The notes: generated by a model from the sequence alone, not told the origin. A stretch of 64,000 nucleotides of DNA from Diplonema papillatum (GCA_030068145.1 JAPJBO010000532.1:62001-126000), one strand, 5' to 3'; positions 43,664 to 55,600 are shown, numbered from the stretch's first letter. A program made the numbers and translations.

Positions 43664-46600
43664 TCACTCTGTGACGAGAAGACATAAAACCTCATACTCG
43701 TCGTCGGTCATGCGGCGGTCCGTGAGCATCTTCGAGTAGTTGTAGCTGATGAGAATGACGGGGAACGCGAGGACGAAAATGCCGGTGAGCATGGCCACCG
43801 ACGCCACGAGCTTGCCCAGGGGGCTCACGGGCACGTCGTCTCCGTATCCAACGGTCGTCAGCGTGCACACGCACCACCAGAATGCGTGCGGAATCGACTG
43901 GAACTTCGACACGACGCCAGCCTCGGTGACCCAGACCCGGCGAATGTTGTCAAACTCCGACGTGGTCTGCTCAGCCATCCAGCTGTGTTTGCAGGTCAAG
44001 GTTTCTGGCTCTCATAAAATTAGTGTAAACGTAACGTTTATGGTGTGATCCGGTGGCCTTTCTTGGGTGCACAAGGGATGTACTCGGGAAGTTCATGGGA
44101 AGTACTAAAATGCAAAAGATCGCAAGAAATCGCCTTCTTGTTGCGTTTGTGGTATGGTCCTTTGACAGAGTGAGCCGATGCCTCTCATCTCACCTTTAAA
44201 ACACGGCTGAGTCACGCATGCTCTTGACAGACGCTAGCGTCCGACATTTCGCACGCGCGTCGCAGTCGTTGGGTGGTATTGAAGGGGTTTCATCGGATAC
44301 TCGGATGAGCTTCGTTACTTCACCGCCGCAGGTTCCCCCCTGCCCTGGGAGGTCTGCTTGGCTGCCTTCGGTTTGCGTCTCCGTGTTGGTGTTGTTGCTC
44401 TGCTTTTGGACTCCTTCTTCGGCTTGGCACGGTTCCCAACGGCCTGATCTGCTCTTGGCGCCCGTCTTGCGCTCATTCTGCGCTGCTCGTTTCTCCTGCT
44501 TGACTTCGTGTTTCCATCGGGCCTGTTTGCGTTCCCATCCCGACTGGTAATGCCTCTGGGGACGAAAGCTGCCGTTCAGCGTCGCAGCTTCGCGGAGTTC
44601 CTGCTTGCGGTACGGCTCGCACCTTGTCGCCGGCCTTCTTCGCCGTCTGCACTCGTGCGGCTGCATCATACGCGCATCATCATATGCGCGCATCACGACT
44701 TCGAAGGCCTGCTGGTTCGACACCTGCGGCCTCTTATTAAGGCCGGCCATGTTTCCGCCTCCAAGAGACGTCAGGACGTTGACGTGAACCTCGAGTGCCG
44801 GATGCACTGGCTTCTGTACAATCTTTGCCAGGCGTCGCATCGCGCCCTTCATCGCGTATGACTTCGCGGTCACCGAGTTGCGATAATCCGCCGTCGCCCG
44901 TCTCTGAACTTCGTCCATCGCGCGGTTCGACTAAGTCAGCTCTCGGTTCATCCCGCTTCGCCAGTCCTGCCTACCAGACGTGGCCCACTTAGAACCAGGA
45001 TTCTACGTCAGGGTTCAATGAAGTAACCCCGAGCTCACGCCCATTTAAAGTTTGAGAACAGTTCGAGGAAGCGTTTTCCCCAATGCCTCCAATCAATTCG
45101 CTTCACCTGGCGCAACTCCTGTCTTGGTTCTAGGCAGGGGAGTTGTTACACACTCATTAACGGATGCCTGAAGTGTTTTGACTAGAAGCTGCAACAGAGA
45201 CTTACATACATTAGGCTTGAGAACACGATGACGCTGATGAAGAGGAGAAACATCAGTAGGATGAGGGCGTCTACGCTATGCCGGAGAACAGTGATTACCT
45301 GTATGTGTGGTGTTTCGCGTATAATGGCCGCTGTAGGATATCATAGCCAGGGGGAACTGCAAGAACGTGCTAGGACCGGTTACCCACTCGCTGAACGTAC
45401 TGACTTGTCTACACGGTGGCGGTCTGCGAAGGAACTCCACAAAGCGCAGTGGATATGGGGTTGCCGTGTGCAGCACCAAGCACCAACGGGGATAGAGTGC
45501 GAGGACAGCATGTCACTTTCATGGGATAGTGTAGCACTGAAGCCGCACTGATCTGAGTTGTACGGGGCAGGGGAATCTCTTCGATCCTTTTGTTCTTCGC
45601 TTACACCACTGCATGCTGTTTTCTCACTCAGGACTTTGACCTGTTGTGTTTGTGTGTCTTGTCGTGTAGGGGTAGACCCGCATGACCTCATGTCCGTTCA
45701 ACACGTGGTTCGGTAGTTACAGCACTTGGGGATCCCTTCAGTTTTTTTGTCTGGCAGCGTTTGTCGAGCATTTCCTTCCCCAGCTGCGCGCTTGGGGAAG
45801 GAACTGGGTTGGGTACTTATGTAAAACACTTCCTCTTTGATCTAGTAGTGCTTGGGCGGAGTATTGCCTTGTATATAAGGAGGGAATTGGCAGCTAGCTT
45901 CTGGCCTCATCGCACTTGGTCTCGGCTTGGGTCATCGAGTTTATTCTTCATCGGAAAGGGAAGGAAGGAGAGAAGTCTGACAGAAGCCTGATAACTTGCT
46001 TACTAGCAAATGGTAGAGGGGTTGAGGTGGGTCTTCTGAGACTGAATTTTTGTTTTGTTTTGCCGCGACAAAGTGGAGTATTGCTGGATAGTAATCCACT
46101 AATAATCCACTTTGCCGCGACAAAGTGGAGTATTGCTGGATAGTAATCCGCTAATAATCGACTTTGCCGCGACAAAGTGGACTATGAATCCACTTTGTCG
46201 TAATCCGGTTACTATAGAATCCGTTTTTGTCGTTGACCCTTAATTTGGTGCTTGGGCGGAGTATTGCCATGGAGGGGTTAGACACACCATTTTGAACGGT
46301 TTGCTATACTGCCCAACTTTGAACATCCTGACGACTTTCGCCAGGCGGAGAAACAGAAGGTTGACGTTGGAGCTCGCAGACGCACGGTCGAGGTAGAAGG
46401 GGAGGATGGCGGCTACGTCGATCCACAGCATCGGGTCCCTCACCAGCTTGGCCAGGTCGTTTGTGCACACTTTCAGGAGGATTTCAACCGTGAACACCGA
46501 CACGCATATGACCTCGATCTTGAAAAAGATGCCGGTCTGGTCGTGGAACTGGGGCAGGCTTTGCACGATGAAGCTGGTGACGGAGAGCACGATGAGGAAG

Positions 46601-47081
46601 AAGAGGAAGGCGGTGACGGCAATGGACGCCTGCCGATGGCCTTGCGTCGGTTGCTCCGCGCCGGGGTCGAGCACGGACGCGATTTGCTCGCGCTTCGTCC
46701 ACGGTCGATTCCCGCACGAAATTACGGGGTCCGCAGAAGCAGCCGAGCTGCTCCTCGGGCCGGTGCTGGTGTCAGCTCCAGTGTCATTGTCCGGACCCGT
46801 CTGCCCTGCTTGCGTGGTCGCCTCGGCGGCCGTGGCGTTCCGGCTGTACAGGTCGGCGGGGGCCACGCGCCGCAGCGCCTGCAACTCATTGCAGCTCCTG
46901 CCGTCGGGTCGACGGCGTGATGGGGGGCCCCCAGAGGGGCAGTCGACGCCCGCCTTCCTGGACACCTTCGACAGCAGTTCTCTCCGGCGGGAGGGGGTGG
47001 CGGCTGCAGAAGAGACGGAGGCTTCCGATTCTCGGCTGAGAGTCTCGCGCTGGACTCCAGTCTGATCTGAAGCTTCTTCTC
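43664..47081 (-). CDS. Voltage-gated potassium channel (Kv type), three exons seen
   Basis: Exon 1 seen: 47081 (acceptor AGTCGCAG|GAG) to 46288 (donor AAAATG|GTGTGT). It has a charged N-terminus, then S1 (TAFLFFLIVLSVTSFIVQSL), S2 (IFFKIEVICVSVFTVEILLK), S3 (PMLWIDVAAILPFYL) and S4 with a basic residue every third position (LRLAKVVRMFKV). Exon 2: 45298-45206 (acceptor ACATACAG, donor TAT|GTAAGT), 31 codons, S5 (DALILLMFLLFISVIVFSSL), in phase. Exon 3: 43982 (acceptor AACACAG|C) down to 43664, with the pore helix and filter FWWCVCTLTTVGYGD and S6 (LTGIFVLAFPVILISYNYSK). Exons 2 and 3 do not share phase, so a short turret exon is probably missing between them. It may end at the stop or at a GTTTTA donor near 43693. 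Selective plasma-membrane potassium conductance is expected. No T1 domain is seen. Confidence 0.92.
44196..44918 (-). CDS. Unidentified 240-residue ORF inside the Kv intron
   Basis: An intact minus-strand frame starting MDEVQRRATADYRNSVTAKS, followed by ALEVHVNVLTSLGGGNMAGL and a basic, Gln/Glu-rich half (WERKQARWKHEVKQEKRAAQ). It lies between the S5 and pore exons of the channel and is not part of a channel. Composition suits a nucleic-acid-binding mobile-element protein. I recognise no domain. Confidence 0.4.
   Translation of the reverse strand: MDEVQRRATADYRNSVTAKSYAMKGAMRRLAKIVQKPVHPALEVHVNVLTSLGGGNMAGLNKRPQVSNQQAFEVVMRAYDDARMMQPHECRRRRRPATRCEPYRKQELREAATLNGSFRPQRHYQSGWERKQARWKHEVKQEKRAAQNERKTGAKSRSGRWEPCQAEEGVQKQSNNTNTETQTEGSQADLPGQGGTCGGEVTKLIRVSDETPSIPPNDCDARAKCRTLASVKSMRDSAVF
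45299..46020. other. Kv intron interior
   Basis: Contains fragments of repeat D (CTGCAAGAACGTGCTAGGAC at 45357) and pieces shared with the intron at 4500-4640 (CTCACTCAGGACTTTGACCT at 45625). No coding signal. Confidence 0.6.
46055..46205. repeat. Palindrome-containing tandem repeat
   Basis: TTTGCCGCGACAAAGTGG recurs about every 52 bases (about 46058, 46110, 46163). Each unit can form a hairpin between CACTTTG and CAAAGTG arms around CCGCGA. Confidence 0.88.
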
Positions 47082-47100
47082 CTGCGACTAGCCGGGGCTG

Positions 47101-47760
47101 TTTTTCTATGACTTGAAATGAGTCTTTTCACGCAAGCTCGACTCCAGTCTGAACAACAGCTTCGAACTAAGCTTCGTCTGGTTGTAGTCTCGACTTGAGT
47201 CTCGCGCTGGACTCGAGTCTGAACTCAAACGTTTCTCCTGCGACTGGCCGGGGCTGTTGAAATGAGTCTTTTCACGCAAGCTCGACTCCAGTCTGATCAA
47301 CAGCTTCGAACCAAGCTTCGTCTGGTTGTAGTCTCGACTTCAGTCTGCAGTCTGAACCGCAGTTTTTCTGCTGCCGCTAGCCGGGCCGCGTTCGTGAATC
47401 GAGTCCTCTCCAGTCTGAAGTACAGCTTCGAAAAAAGTTTTTTTCGTCTGGTTGTAGCCTCGACTTGAGCCCGGTGCTATACACCGGTCCGACCTAAAGT
47501 TGTCTTCTGCCGCTGGACTGGCTGTAGTCTCGACGTGAATCTTCGCTTCCAGTGTTAAACTGCGGCTTCAAAGCTTCGTCTGCTATTCGCCTGGCTGAAA
47601 CCTGGACGCGAGTCTGGTGCTCAAGGTCCGAAGTACAGCTTTCTTCTGCCACTGGCCTGGCTGTATTCTCGACGTGAGTCTTCGCTTCCAGAGTGAAGTG
47701 CGCTTCGAAGCTTCGTAGCTTTGACTGCAGTCTCGCGATTGAACCCGAGGGTTGTCTTCT
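47101..47760 (-). repeat. Diverged repeats of the Kv exon start
   Basis: Upstream flank of the channel exon. Pieces such as CGCGCTGGACTCGAGTCTGA with TTTCTCCTGCGACTGGCCGG (47205-47260) repeat the exon head and acceptor at 47050-47090. More diverged versions continue to 47760. Confidence 0.75.
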
Positions 47761-48345
47761 CACGCTCGTCTGGTTTCAATCTTGACTTGAGGTGTCCCGC
47801 CAGACTTCAGCCGGAGCTGATGTTTCTTCTTGTGCTCGTCTGGCTTCGATCTTGACTTGAGATGCCGCGCAAGACCTCAGTCTGAGCTGACGCTTCTTCT
47901 TGTGCTCGTCAGGCTTCGATCTTGACTTGAGGTGTCCCGCCAGACTTCAGCCTGAGCTGATGTTTCTTCTTGTGCTCGTCTGGCTTCAATCTTGACTTGA
48001 GATGCCGCGCAAGACCTTAGTCTGAGCTGACGCTTCTTCTTGTGCTCGTCAGGCTTCAATCTTGACTTGAGGTGTCCCGCCAGACTTCAGCCGGAGCTGA
48101 TGTTTCTTCTTGTGCTCGTCTGGCTTCGATCTTGACTTGAGGTGTCCCGCCAGACTTCAGCCTGAGCTGATGTTTCTTCTTGTGCTCGTCTGGCTTCGAC
48201 CTTGACTTGAGATGCCGCGCAAGACCTCAGTCTGAGCGGGCGCTTCTTCTTGTGCTCGTCAGGCTACAATCTTGACTTGAGGTGTCCCGCCAGACTTCAG
48301 CCTGAGCTGATGTTTCTTGTGCTCGTCTGGCTTGCCGTCCGGGCA
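47761..48345 (-). repeat. 70-bp satellite with alternating units
   Basis: CTTGTGCTCGTCTGGCTTC starts near 47829, 47899 and 47969, giving a period of 70. Two unit types alternate (GAGGTGTCCCGCC and GAGATGCCGCGCAAG), making a 140-bp higher-order unit. On the minus strand, AAGAAACATCAGCTCAGGCT followed by GAAGTCTGGCGGGACACCTC aligns with the first about 43 bases of the Kv exon (GAAGAAGCTTCAGATCAGAC, TGGAGTCCAGCGCGAGACTC). Confidence 0.88.
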
Positions 48346-48349
48346 ATGA

Positions 48350-49785
48350 CGCGAGCCTGACCTGAGGAAGGTGCGGGAACAACCGGTGGCTCCCAACGAG
48401 AGGGTGGGGATGAGGCAAAAAAACAAGCGCGGAGAGAACGATCCCAAACGGGGGGGTTTGCGGCGGAGGAGGCGGGGGAAAAAAAAGTTTGACGGGGGTA
48501 GTCGCCGCCAGTTAAAATTACATTGCTGGCTCAGCGCCTCCTCGCAGGGTCGTTCCGCGTCCGTGCAACCTCCTACACCCCCAGCTGTGTGCAACTCTCT
48601 GAGCTCTGCAGCGGACGGGCACTGCGGTTGTACTCTGTTGGTCAGCCCTACCCCTTTTTCCTCCCCCTCCCTGTGTGGGTGTGTGTTTAAGTTCAGGGCT
48701 TTGGGTGGCTAACGGCTGAATCGAAGTATAGCCCACTTGTCACTTTCACCAGTCGGTTTTGCGTCTCCGACACGCTGCTTTCAGGTCCTGTGCCTCCTCG
48801 ACCTTTGACTTCATTTGTACATGGTTATGATCAGCATGTTCGTTCTCGCATGCCAGGCTACAACTTCGACCCGAGGTACCCTTAGACCCTGGGAACTTGA
48901 TCACCTGCCATTGCGTCGTCAAGTTCGACCAACGGGAGCAAGGACGTTGTTGGCGCTGCTTTACTCACGCAATGATGGGAGGCGTCGCCTGCTCCTCTTG
49001 TTGGTAAGGGACCTCGGATACTCCGCGTTTCATCCGTATCCAGCCGTCGCGTATCCTCGTTTAGAGACACCGAGTAGGGCTGGGGGGAAAAACTGAGTTC
49101 AAGGGTCACATCTGTTACAGGTCCGAAGTTCCCCGTCAGTGCCGCGGGTAACGTCCTCAGCTCTTTCCTATCCTGGTCGATCCGTAGAAGCCAAAGCACA
49201 GCACATCACTTGCGAAGAGATGACCGAAAAGCCGGCGATGCCACAAATTGATGTGAAATCTACTCCAAGTAACGCTTTCCTATCCTGGTTGATCATCGTG
49301 CGTAGTTAGTCACGATGCCTCATTGTAAAGAGAGACTGTGGCGCTATCCCGCACTTGACCTGACCCCTACCTACAGACGGACAGAGAGGCCGCGGTGCGG
49401 GCGTGACCTTGAGCACCTAACGTCCCTCACATCCTTACGCTGCCTTCCTGCGGCATTCTGGGCGGGGCAGCCGAATGGAAAAATAGCGATTACTCAGACA
49501 CCGAAAAGCAAAGCTTTTCGCAGTGGAGAAAACGATTGTGCTGTAAGTGCGAAGCTGCAGCACGGGCCGGGCTGCGGAATTGTTGGTTGCAGCGCCCTGC
49601 TTTGAGCGAGGCGCCGGGTGTCGAGAGAAGAGTGGAAACTCGTCTCGGACATCTTATTGAGAGTGCAGGAAAGTGTACTGTCGGTAGTAGTCTCTTCTCT
49701 CCTGAGGTACTTCCAGGACACGAGAAGAAGTCGGGCATACGTGCCAGTTTCTTGTTGTAAACAGCTCACGTGTCATGTTTTGCTT
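48350..49785. other. Gene-free stretch
   Basis: No supported gene. TTTCCTATCCTGGT-like pieces occur at 49164 and 49269, as a short local duplication. Confidence 0.5.
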
Positions 49786-49790
49786 CGCTT

Positions 49791-50152
49791 TCATTCAGAC
49801 CTTCCTCCAGTCGCGGCGAGCGCGAGAACAGCTCCGATTCCTTGCTCGTCGTCTTCCTTTCCGGAATCTCCGGAAATGGGTTCTGGCGCGGGATCAGCTG
49901 AGTCGAGGTCATGCTTCGTATTCGAGGTGGCAGAATCGCATTGCGGCTCGGGCGTAGGAGTCGGGCCAGCGGCATGGGACCCTGTCGGCTGTTCAGCCAG
50001 TGTTCGGCACGTGCCGTGGTCACCGCGGGGGCCTGTGTCAAGCTCTTCTCGGATCTGGTCCAAGAACTCGCGGCGCTTTGCCGCTGCTGTGTTGTCGTGC
50101 TCTGGGGGACGGCCGTCTTGCTCAAGCTTCAAGAGAATGTTGAGGTGCTTCT
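49791..50152 (-). CDS. Candidate terminal exon
   Basis: An open stretch from acceptor CACCCACACAG|AAG (near 50152) reading KHLNILLKLEQDGRPPEHDN, then TAAAKRREFLDQIREELDTG and an acidic Ser/Pro-rich tail to a stop at 49791. The start is helical and the acceptor good, but no partner exon or family is recognised. Confidence 0.4.
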
Positions 50153-50344
50153 GTGTGGGTGTGTTTGTGTGTACGTGAGTGTCAGAAGGAGAGCAAACGA
50201 GAGATGTAAGGCAGGGCGAGGGGGTGGAATTATAGTTTCGTGTTCGGGGGCCACATGACTTTCATGTATGTTTGATGCTAGCATCAAGTCTTCTCGCGTC
50301 ATGTTGCAGACAATCAACCAGAGTTGTTCTCTTTTCGCGTTTAC

Positions 50345-50430
50345 TGTGGTTTGGAAGTTCAGTGTTTTAGGGTCTCCGGTTGACCATTGAGGCTGTGAGG
50401 CGGGTAGTATGAGGGATGTAGGTATGACTA
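50345..50430 (-). repeat. IT-related segment
   Basis: GTTCAGTGTTTTAGGGTCTC then GGTTGACCATTGAGGCTGTG, as at 26366-26440 and, more diverged, at 30090-30130. Confidence 0.75.
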
Positions 50431-50458
50431 TACACTTTACTTGGCTAGCCAAGTTTGT

Positions 50459-50544
50459 AAGTGTTGCGACCGACACCAAGAAGAAATTCGCTTTTCTTTC
50501 TTTTTTCCAAAGCGAATTTCTTCTTGGTGTCGGTCGCAACACTT
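50459..50544. mobile_element. Perfect 86-bp palindromic element
   Basis: Arms 50459-50494 and 50509-50544 (36 bp) are perfect inverted repeats around a 14-base pyrimidine loop. The arm contains TTGCGACCGACACCAAGAAG, the end sequence of repeat H (GTGACCGACACCAAG at 51165, GCGACCGACACCACGACC at 52220). It looks like two repeat H termini joined head to head, as in short foldback or MITE derivatives. Confidence 0.9.
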
Positions 50545-51006
50545 TTTCTTCTTTACTTCGTTGTCGACAGCTTCTTTTTTCTTTGCCATGCGAATTTTGA
50601 ACTTTTTTGGTGCCGTGGGGGGGGTGCCGGGGGGGTGAGCAAACAACGACAGATACGAGACAAGGCGACAACACTCTTCCGTTGGCCTGCGCGTTGTGTG
50701 CATGACTCCAGCCTTTTCACACGAAACGAGCGGAGTAATAACAACAACAAGAATTCACCACTTTTCTCGGGACAGTAAAGAATGGCCACTTCATGCGCCT
50801 CAGGCGCTCAAGCTAGCTTGTTAGTACGTGTATCCGTGCGAGAGAGTGTATACACGCACGTACACACGTGGTCGTACTTTCGTGAAGGGAGGCACCACGT
50901 TAAAACAGGTCCGTAACACGCACGTACACAGATGGTATTCGGCTCCAGACTGCTGTTCTCATCTTGCGGTGCTGGTTGGACGGGAAACCACCTGCATCCC
51001 CGTTTT

Positions 51007-51250
51007 CAGAGTTAAAGTTCGCTTGAAATTCCGGGGTTTAGGGTCTCCGTGTGACCGTTCATGAATGGGTTCTCTTAGAGCAAGAAAGGGCTATGTGGTT
51101 ACGTGTTGTATATTTAGTGCACGCTTTCGTTATGCGTTATGGCTAGCCATGTCCGGGACTGTTTGTGACCGACACCAAGTACATTCCTTCGTGGAGTGTA
51201 GTCTTGGGCCCCCCACGTTCTACAAGTTGAGCAGGGGTTGCCTTGTAGCC
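51007..51250 (-). repeat. IT element with repeat H
   Basis: TTCAGAGTTAAAGTTCGCTT through GACATGGCTAGCCATAAC (reversed sense) to CACGTTCTACAAGTTGAGC. Almost identical to 41203-41440. A further repeat H piece is at 52205-52320. Confidence 0.82.
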
Positions 51251-51489
51251 CGTACCGGTCTTTTCGGCGCAAGTCTTTTCCAGGTATCTTCGGTCGTGCA
51301 CACAGGCCTTGAAGTTCAGAAATAGCTGGGGGACCCAGAATTTCGAACAGAGCATCGATCGGGTTAAGTGATCTTTGCACCGCCACATTCTCATTCAACC
51401 CGATTCAACTCGATCGATAATGATCAGCAAGCCAATCATCGTCGAATCGAGAGTCGAACGCAGTCTGAGAGATTAGATTTTAAAGCGGT

Positions 51490-51545
51490 TGCTGTGGTTA
51501 GAATGCAGAGCATCTGTAGCGATGGCCTGCATTAGCCACACACGG
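51490..51545. repeat. Single-copy relative of the 114-bp satellite start
   Basis: GGTTAGAATGCAGAGCATCT then GTAGCGATGGCCTGCATTAG. Also present inverted at 61535-61580. The satellite's left junction (8598-8650) has the same order, so the array may have started in such a dispersed repeat. Confidence 0.7.
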
Positions 51546-51589
51546 ATGATGAGTGCAGGCCATCTCGTTGCAGGCCAGAAAGTAGATAC

Positions 51590-51910
51590 CTCAGCTTCTA
51601 TGGCGGTCCTGCCGGAGTCGTTGAGGGCATCTTTGAGCCGGTCGAGTGACTCTTTCTGCAGCTGCCTAAGTTGCACCCGCGTCTCAGAGTGCAGGGCTTG
51701 CATCTTGATGGCGTTGCAGCGGTCTTCGTCATCGCAGTTTAGCTGCTGCCCCTTGCGCTGCGCTTCGGCGTCGAGCATCTCCTTGATGCGGTCGCCGTAC
51801 TCGCGGTGCAGCAGAGCCTTCACCCGCGCCAGCTCCGCCTTCACTTCGTCTTCTGAGAAAGCCGGCAAAGCCAGCGGGAGGTTTTCTGCGAACTCCGGTC
51901 TCACCGACAT
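51590..51910 (-). CDS. Coiled-coil protein, first exon
   Basis: Start MSVRPEFAENLPLALPAFSE, 107 codons, ending at donor GCTGAG|GTATCT. The sequence after residue 20 is a continuous amphipathic helix (VKAELARVKALLHREYGDRI, then HSETRVQLRQLQKESLDRLK) typical of a coiled coil. The ATG lies 10 bases after an AG (CACGCAG), so an acceptor sits close to the start. Family unknown and later exons not found. The next bases to the left contain the satellite-related motif. A mutated fragment of this exon is 9 kb away at 60740-60890. Confidence 0.6.
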
Positions 51911-51919
51911 TGTTTCCTC

Positions 51920-52650
51920 TGCGTGCTCTTTGCTCCTCCCCCCAGGGGGGGAAAATCTTAGTTCGTAGTAGTTAGTAGTAGCAGGGGGGGGGGGTCGTTG
52001 TATAATGGTTTAGCTTGAAGGGTGTTGGAAAGGTTGAAAAAGGTTTTGGGGGTCACCGTCGGTTTGTGTTTTTATTTTTTTCTGTTTATTTCTTTTGGGG
52101 GGTAATTATTTTTTCGGGGGTTCGCGTAACCCTTCTTTTCCGGAAGATAACGTTATCGTTTCTTTTCTCTCTGGCGCTCTTTTTCTCTCTATCTCTCTCT
52201 TTGGCTAGCAAAGCGACTATTGCGACCGACACCACGACCACACCCGTAATGAATGTGATCAAGGGCCCCCCACGTTCTACATGTTGAGCAGGGGTTGCCA
52301 TGTAGCCCGTACCGGTCTAAGCCTTCATTGCAGCTTCCATAAGCACCCCCGTTGGGACGGGTCCGACGGTCCGTTAGTCATCAGCGACATCGGGCGGGAA
52401 AAAGTAAATAAAAAGAAAGGGGAAAAATGGGGGTGTGGGTGGATAAGCTCGTGGTAGGTTGTTCGGAAATAAGTACAACCTCAAACTACGTCTAGCACAG
52501 GGCCAGGCGGCATATACGTGCCTTCATCCTCTCATGTTAGTGTGCGTTCACTCGTACAGACACTTCGAGTTTTTCCCGTTAGTCAGGGTAAACGGGTGCG
52601 GAGTGAAACATAGACCAGCCAGCAATCAAGAATCCGATGAGGCTCAAACG
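51920..52650. other. Gene-free stretch, presumed 3' flank of the retroelement
   Basis: A T-rich block at 52060-52200, repeat H at 52205-52320, then sequence that should be the retroelement's 3' untranslated region. No tandem repeat or ribozyme was recognised in it. Confidence 0.5.
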
Positions 52651-52657
52651 ACGCGGA

Positions 52658-55600
52658 TCAGAATCTCACACCCGCGAGGTGGCAACGTCTCTCATGCGCG
52701 CGGAGTCCCCTCAGACCTTGGAACGTCTGGCCATCCTTCGTGCATTCGACGGAGCAGTGTTGACATCGCAGCACCGGGGAACCTGTTAACTGCTGTTCAA
52801 ACAACTGACCATGCGGTGTCAGACATTGGGAGTCCGGCAAGGGCGGGCAGGGTGGCGAATTACCAAAGGGGCAGAAGGAGTCAGGTGATCCTTCCGACTG
52901 CCGGCTCATCAAATTACCGGCTGAACCTGGGGGTGCAGGCAAGTCGGGTAGCCGATCCTGAGTAGGAAGCACCATGGAGGGTGACGGGGCACGGACAGTC
53001 ATGTCGTGGGCATTCCGGGGGATCCGGACAAAGGCCGCGAGGTAAACGTCACCCCACGGAATGTCGTCGACAGAGGTGACGTGCAGGTCGTCGAAGAGGA
53101 TCCACCCCGTGTCTTGCGCAACGTACGTGACGTAGTGCCCGCTAGCCGTATCCTCCCCCATGTGCACCACGACGGCTGCGAGGCGTAGCAGATGGTCCGG
53201 CGGTCCGAAGAAGGGGGGCAGTTTCACGTCATTCTGGCGCCTGGCACCGTTTCTCGTGTAGATGCCAAACTGCATCAGAACACATTCAGCTGTCAGACGG
53301 AGATCCATACTTTCAACCACCGTACCTACAGCCTTGCAGTCGCATACTCTCTCCGGATTCACAAACCCGTGCACGTGGAGAGAGTCTTCCAGCTTCCTTC
53401 CGCAAGGAATTTGCAAACATTGCATTACCTGACTGCTGGAAGAAGTGCGTCCACATGCACTGCATCGTACTGAGCTGGTCCAGCCGTTCTCCAAGCATGT
53501 TACGAAGAGTTGGTAGCCCGGGCAGGGGGTCCCCGTTTCGTCCGGACCCAGCGTCGCACTAGTCGCGCTGAGTATCGCTACCAGAGCTTCGTGCGCATCG
53601 TGCTGCCGTGCATCGCAGAAGTTTGCGAACATGCTCAGGATGGCTTGGACACCCATTCTCCGACAATCCCGGCTACGCTGGTCACCACTGTCGCGAGAGC
53701 TTGACAGCATGGCAAAGTAAGCCAGGAAGTCCCCGAGAAATCCACGGCAGTTGGGGAGGTCCTGCGCAAGGCTCCAGTACATCTCTCTGATCGGCCCAAC
53801 CCGTAGCAGGAGCTGCAGCACCGCACCAAAGAAGCACGTGTTCCCCAGATTCGGGAGGCCGGCGGGGCCAAACAGCGTCGGATCATGCCTCACGGAAGGC
53901 GGGTGTGTACAAACGACTGATCGGTAGCACGTGGATGGAGGGGCAACTGTTAGAACCGGTTTGTGGACATTCGAGCGGCGTCGCTTTGAAGCCCGTTGTT
54001 CGTCCTCTTCAGCCTTTCGCTTGTGGCCTTTCCGCGTGGACTCACGGGGGGCGGTCGTGTCAGCCTGTCGGGTCGGTGCTTCGGTGGGCGGTGATCGGGG
54101 GGAGTCATCTTCAGCTTCCGGGACAGGTTGGGGGCGGCCATTGTATTTCACGAAGGGTCTTTCAGCCAGAAGGCGCTCGATCGCAAGGTCCATCGCGGCC
54201 GGCTCTGGCAGTGATAGAGTGCGTTCCACCTCGTGAATGAGCCAGAAGAAGTGCCCCCGCACCTTCCCGCAATGCTCGCCAAATTTGGCCTCTGGGTATG
54301 TGTCCAGGAGCCATTTGCGGAATCCACTCTTCAAAACGCTTTTCCGGTAACCACGCCGCATGAGTTTCAAGACCGTGTTGTTCATTTCGGTCTTGAAATC
54401 ATATATGTTGTTGGCGATCCTACCGTTGCGAACGAGGGCCCCAATGAGGATGCTCGAACCGAAGTTGGACGGGGCCGTAGACAGGACTGACGTGTACGCG
54501 AGGGGGCGGTACGGGTAGGCTTTCGCCTTGTCCAAGACCGACAGTCGCATGTATCGCCTTCCAGACGCGCCGGAGACCTCATGTCGTATCCGTATGCCAA
54601 GGAAAGTCGCATCCCCTACGCATGCATTCGTCTGCTTGTACCCCATGCTGTAGATGGACTCGGGAGGGGGTTTCGTCCCGAAACAGAGCAGGTCATCTAT
54701 AAAACGGCGCGTCATGCTGAGGAGTGTAGCCCGCCGGATGTCCCTTTCAGCCAGGAGTCTCATCATGTACCTCTTCTCCTTTGCGTAGCAGAAGAGATTG
54801 GCAATGTCTGGGGAGGCGTTAGCGCCCATCGGGATGCCCAATATTTGCCGCATGAGGATGCCGTTCACCAGTACGTACGTGTTCGCCAGGCAGAAAGCGA
54901 GGAGGGCCTTGAGGTCGTGTGCAGAATATGCTGCCTGCTGCGAGCTCAGATCCGTCACTAGCATGAACGCAAAACAACGTTTCTTCTTCTGTGGCCCATG
55001 TTGGCTCTTCGGTCGTACTAGGACCAGTTCATCAACCCGTACGCCGAGCCGTTCGGCCTCCGCTGCAAAGGCTTCGTCGATGGTACCAGCGATTTCCTCC
55101 AGCAGTTCCTCGAGTCCCAGCTGGTCGTACATGGTCGTGAAATCCCATGTACCCGCGACCAGGCCCGAGAGCTCGTCAACATGCGTCTTCAGAAAGAAGG
55201 CGGTGTCGTCACTGGACTCCGTGATCCAGAAGAATCTAAACCCGGTCGCGTTGAATCGGTCGTTGTCCTCCCTCCGTAGGATCTCCATGACTGATTTCAA
55301 CAGACCCGTTAGATCCAGCTGTGCATCCGTCGTCGATGAAAATGTTGCATCGGGGCGGCGTGTTTCGCGTTCAGGAAAAGTCTCCCCCGGGCCCACAGTG
55401 TTTTTGCGGGAGACCCCGGCGATGTACCGCATGGTTATCACCTCCTTGTGTAGTTTCAAGGTGCCATAAAGGTAGGGGAGGGTGTTCGTGGGGCTCAGCC
55501 CTTTTTGCTCCAGGTACGTCTTGTGATCTGCTACGACTTCTTCCGGTGTCTTCTCGCTCGGGGCGTAGTTCACGCTGTGGTTAACCTTCGTGTACAGATC

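Noticed and set aside
49618..50178. 186-codon plus-strand frame
   Set aside because: Antisense to a minus-strand candidate exon that has a good acceptor and a helical protein-like start.
52375..52430. Hammerhead ribozyme in the retroelement 3' flank (CTGATGA on the minus strand)
   Set aside because: No GAAA and no stem II partner follows at a suitable distance.
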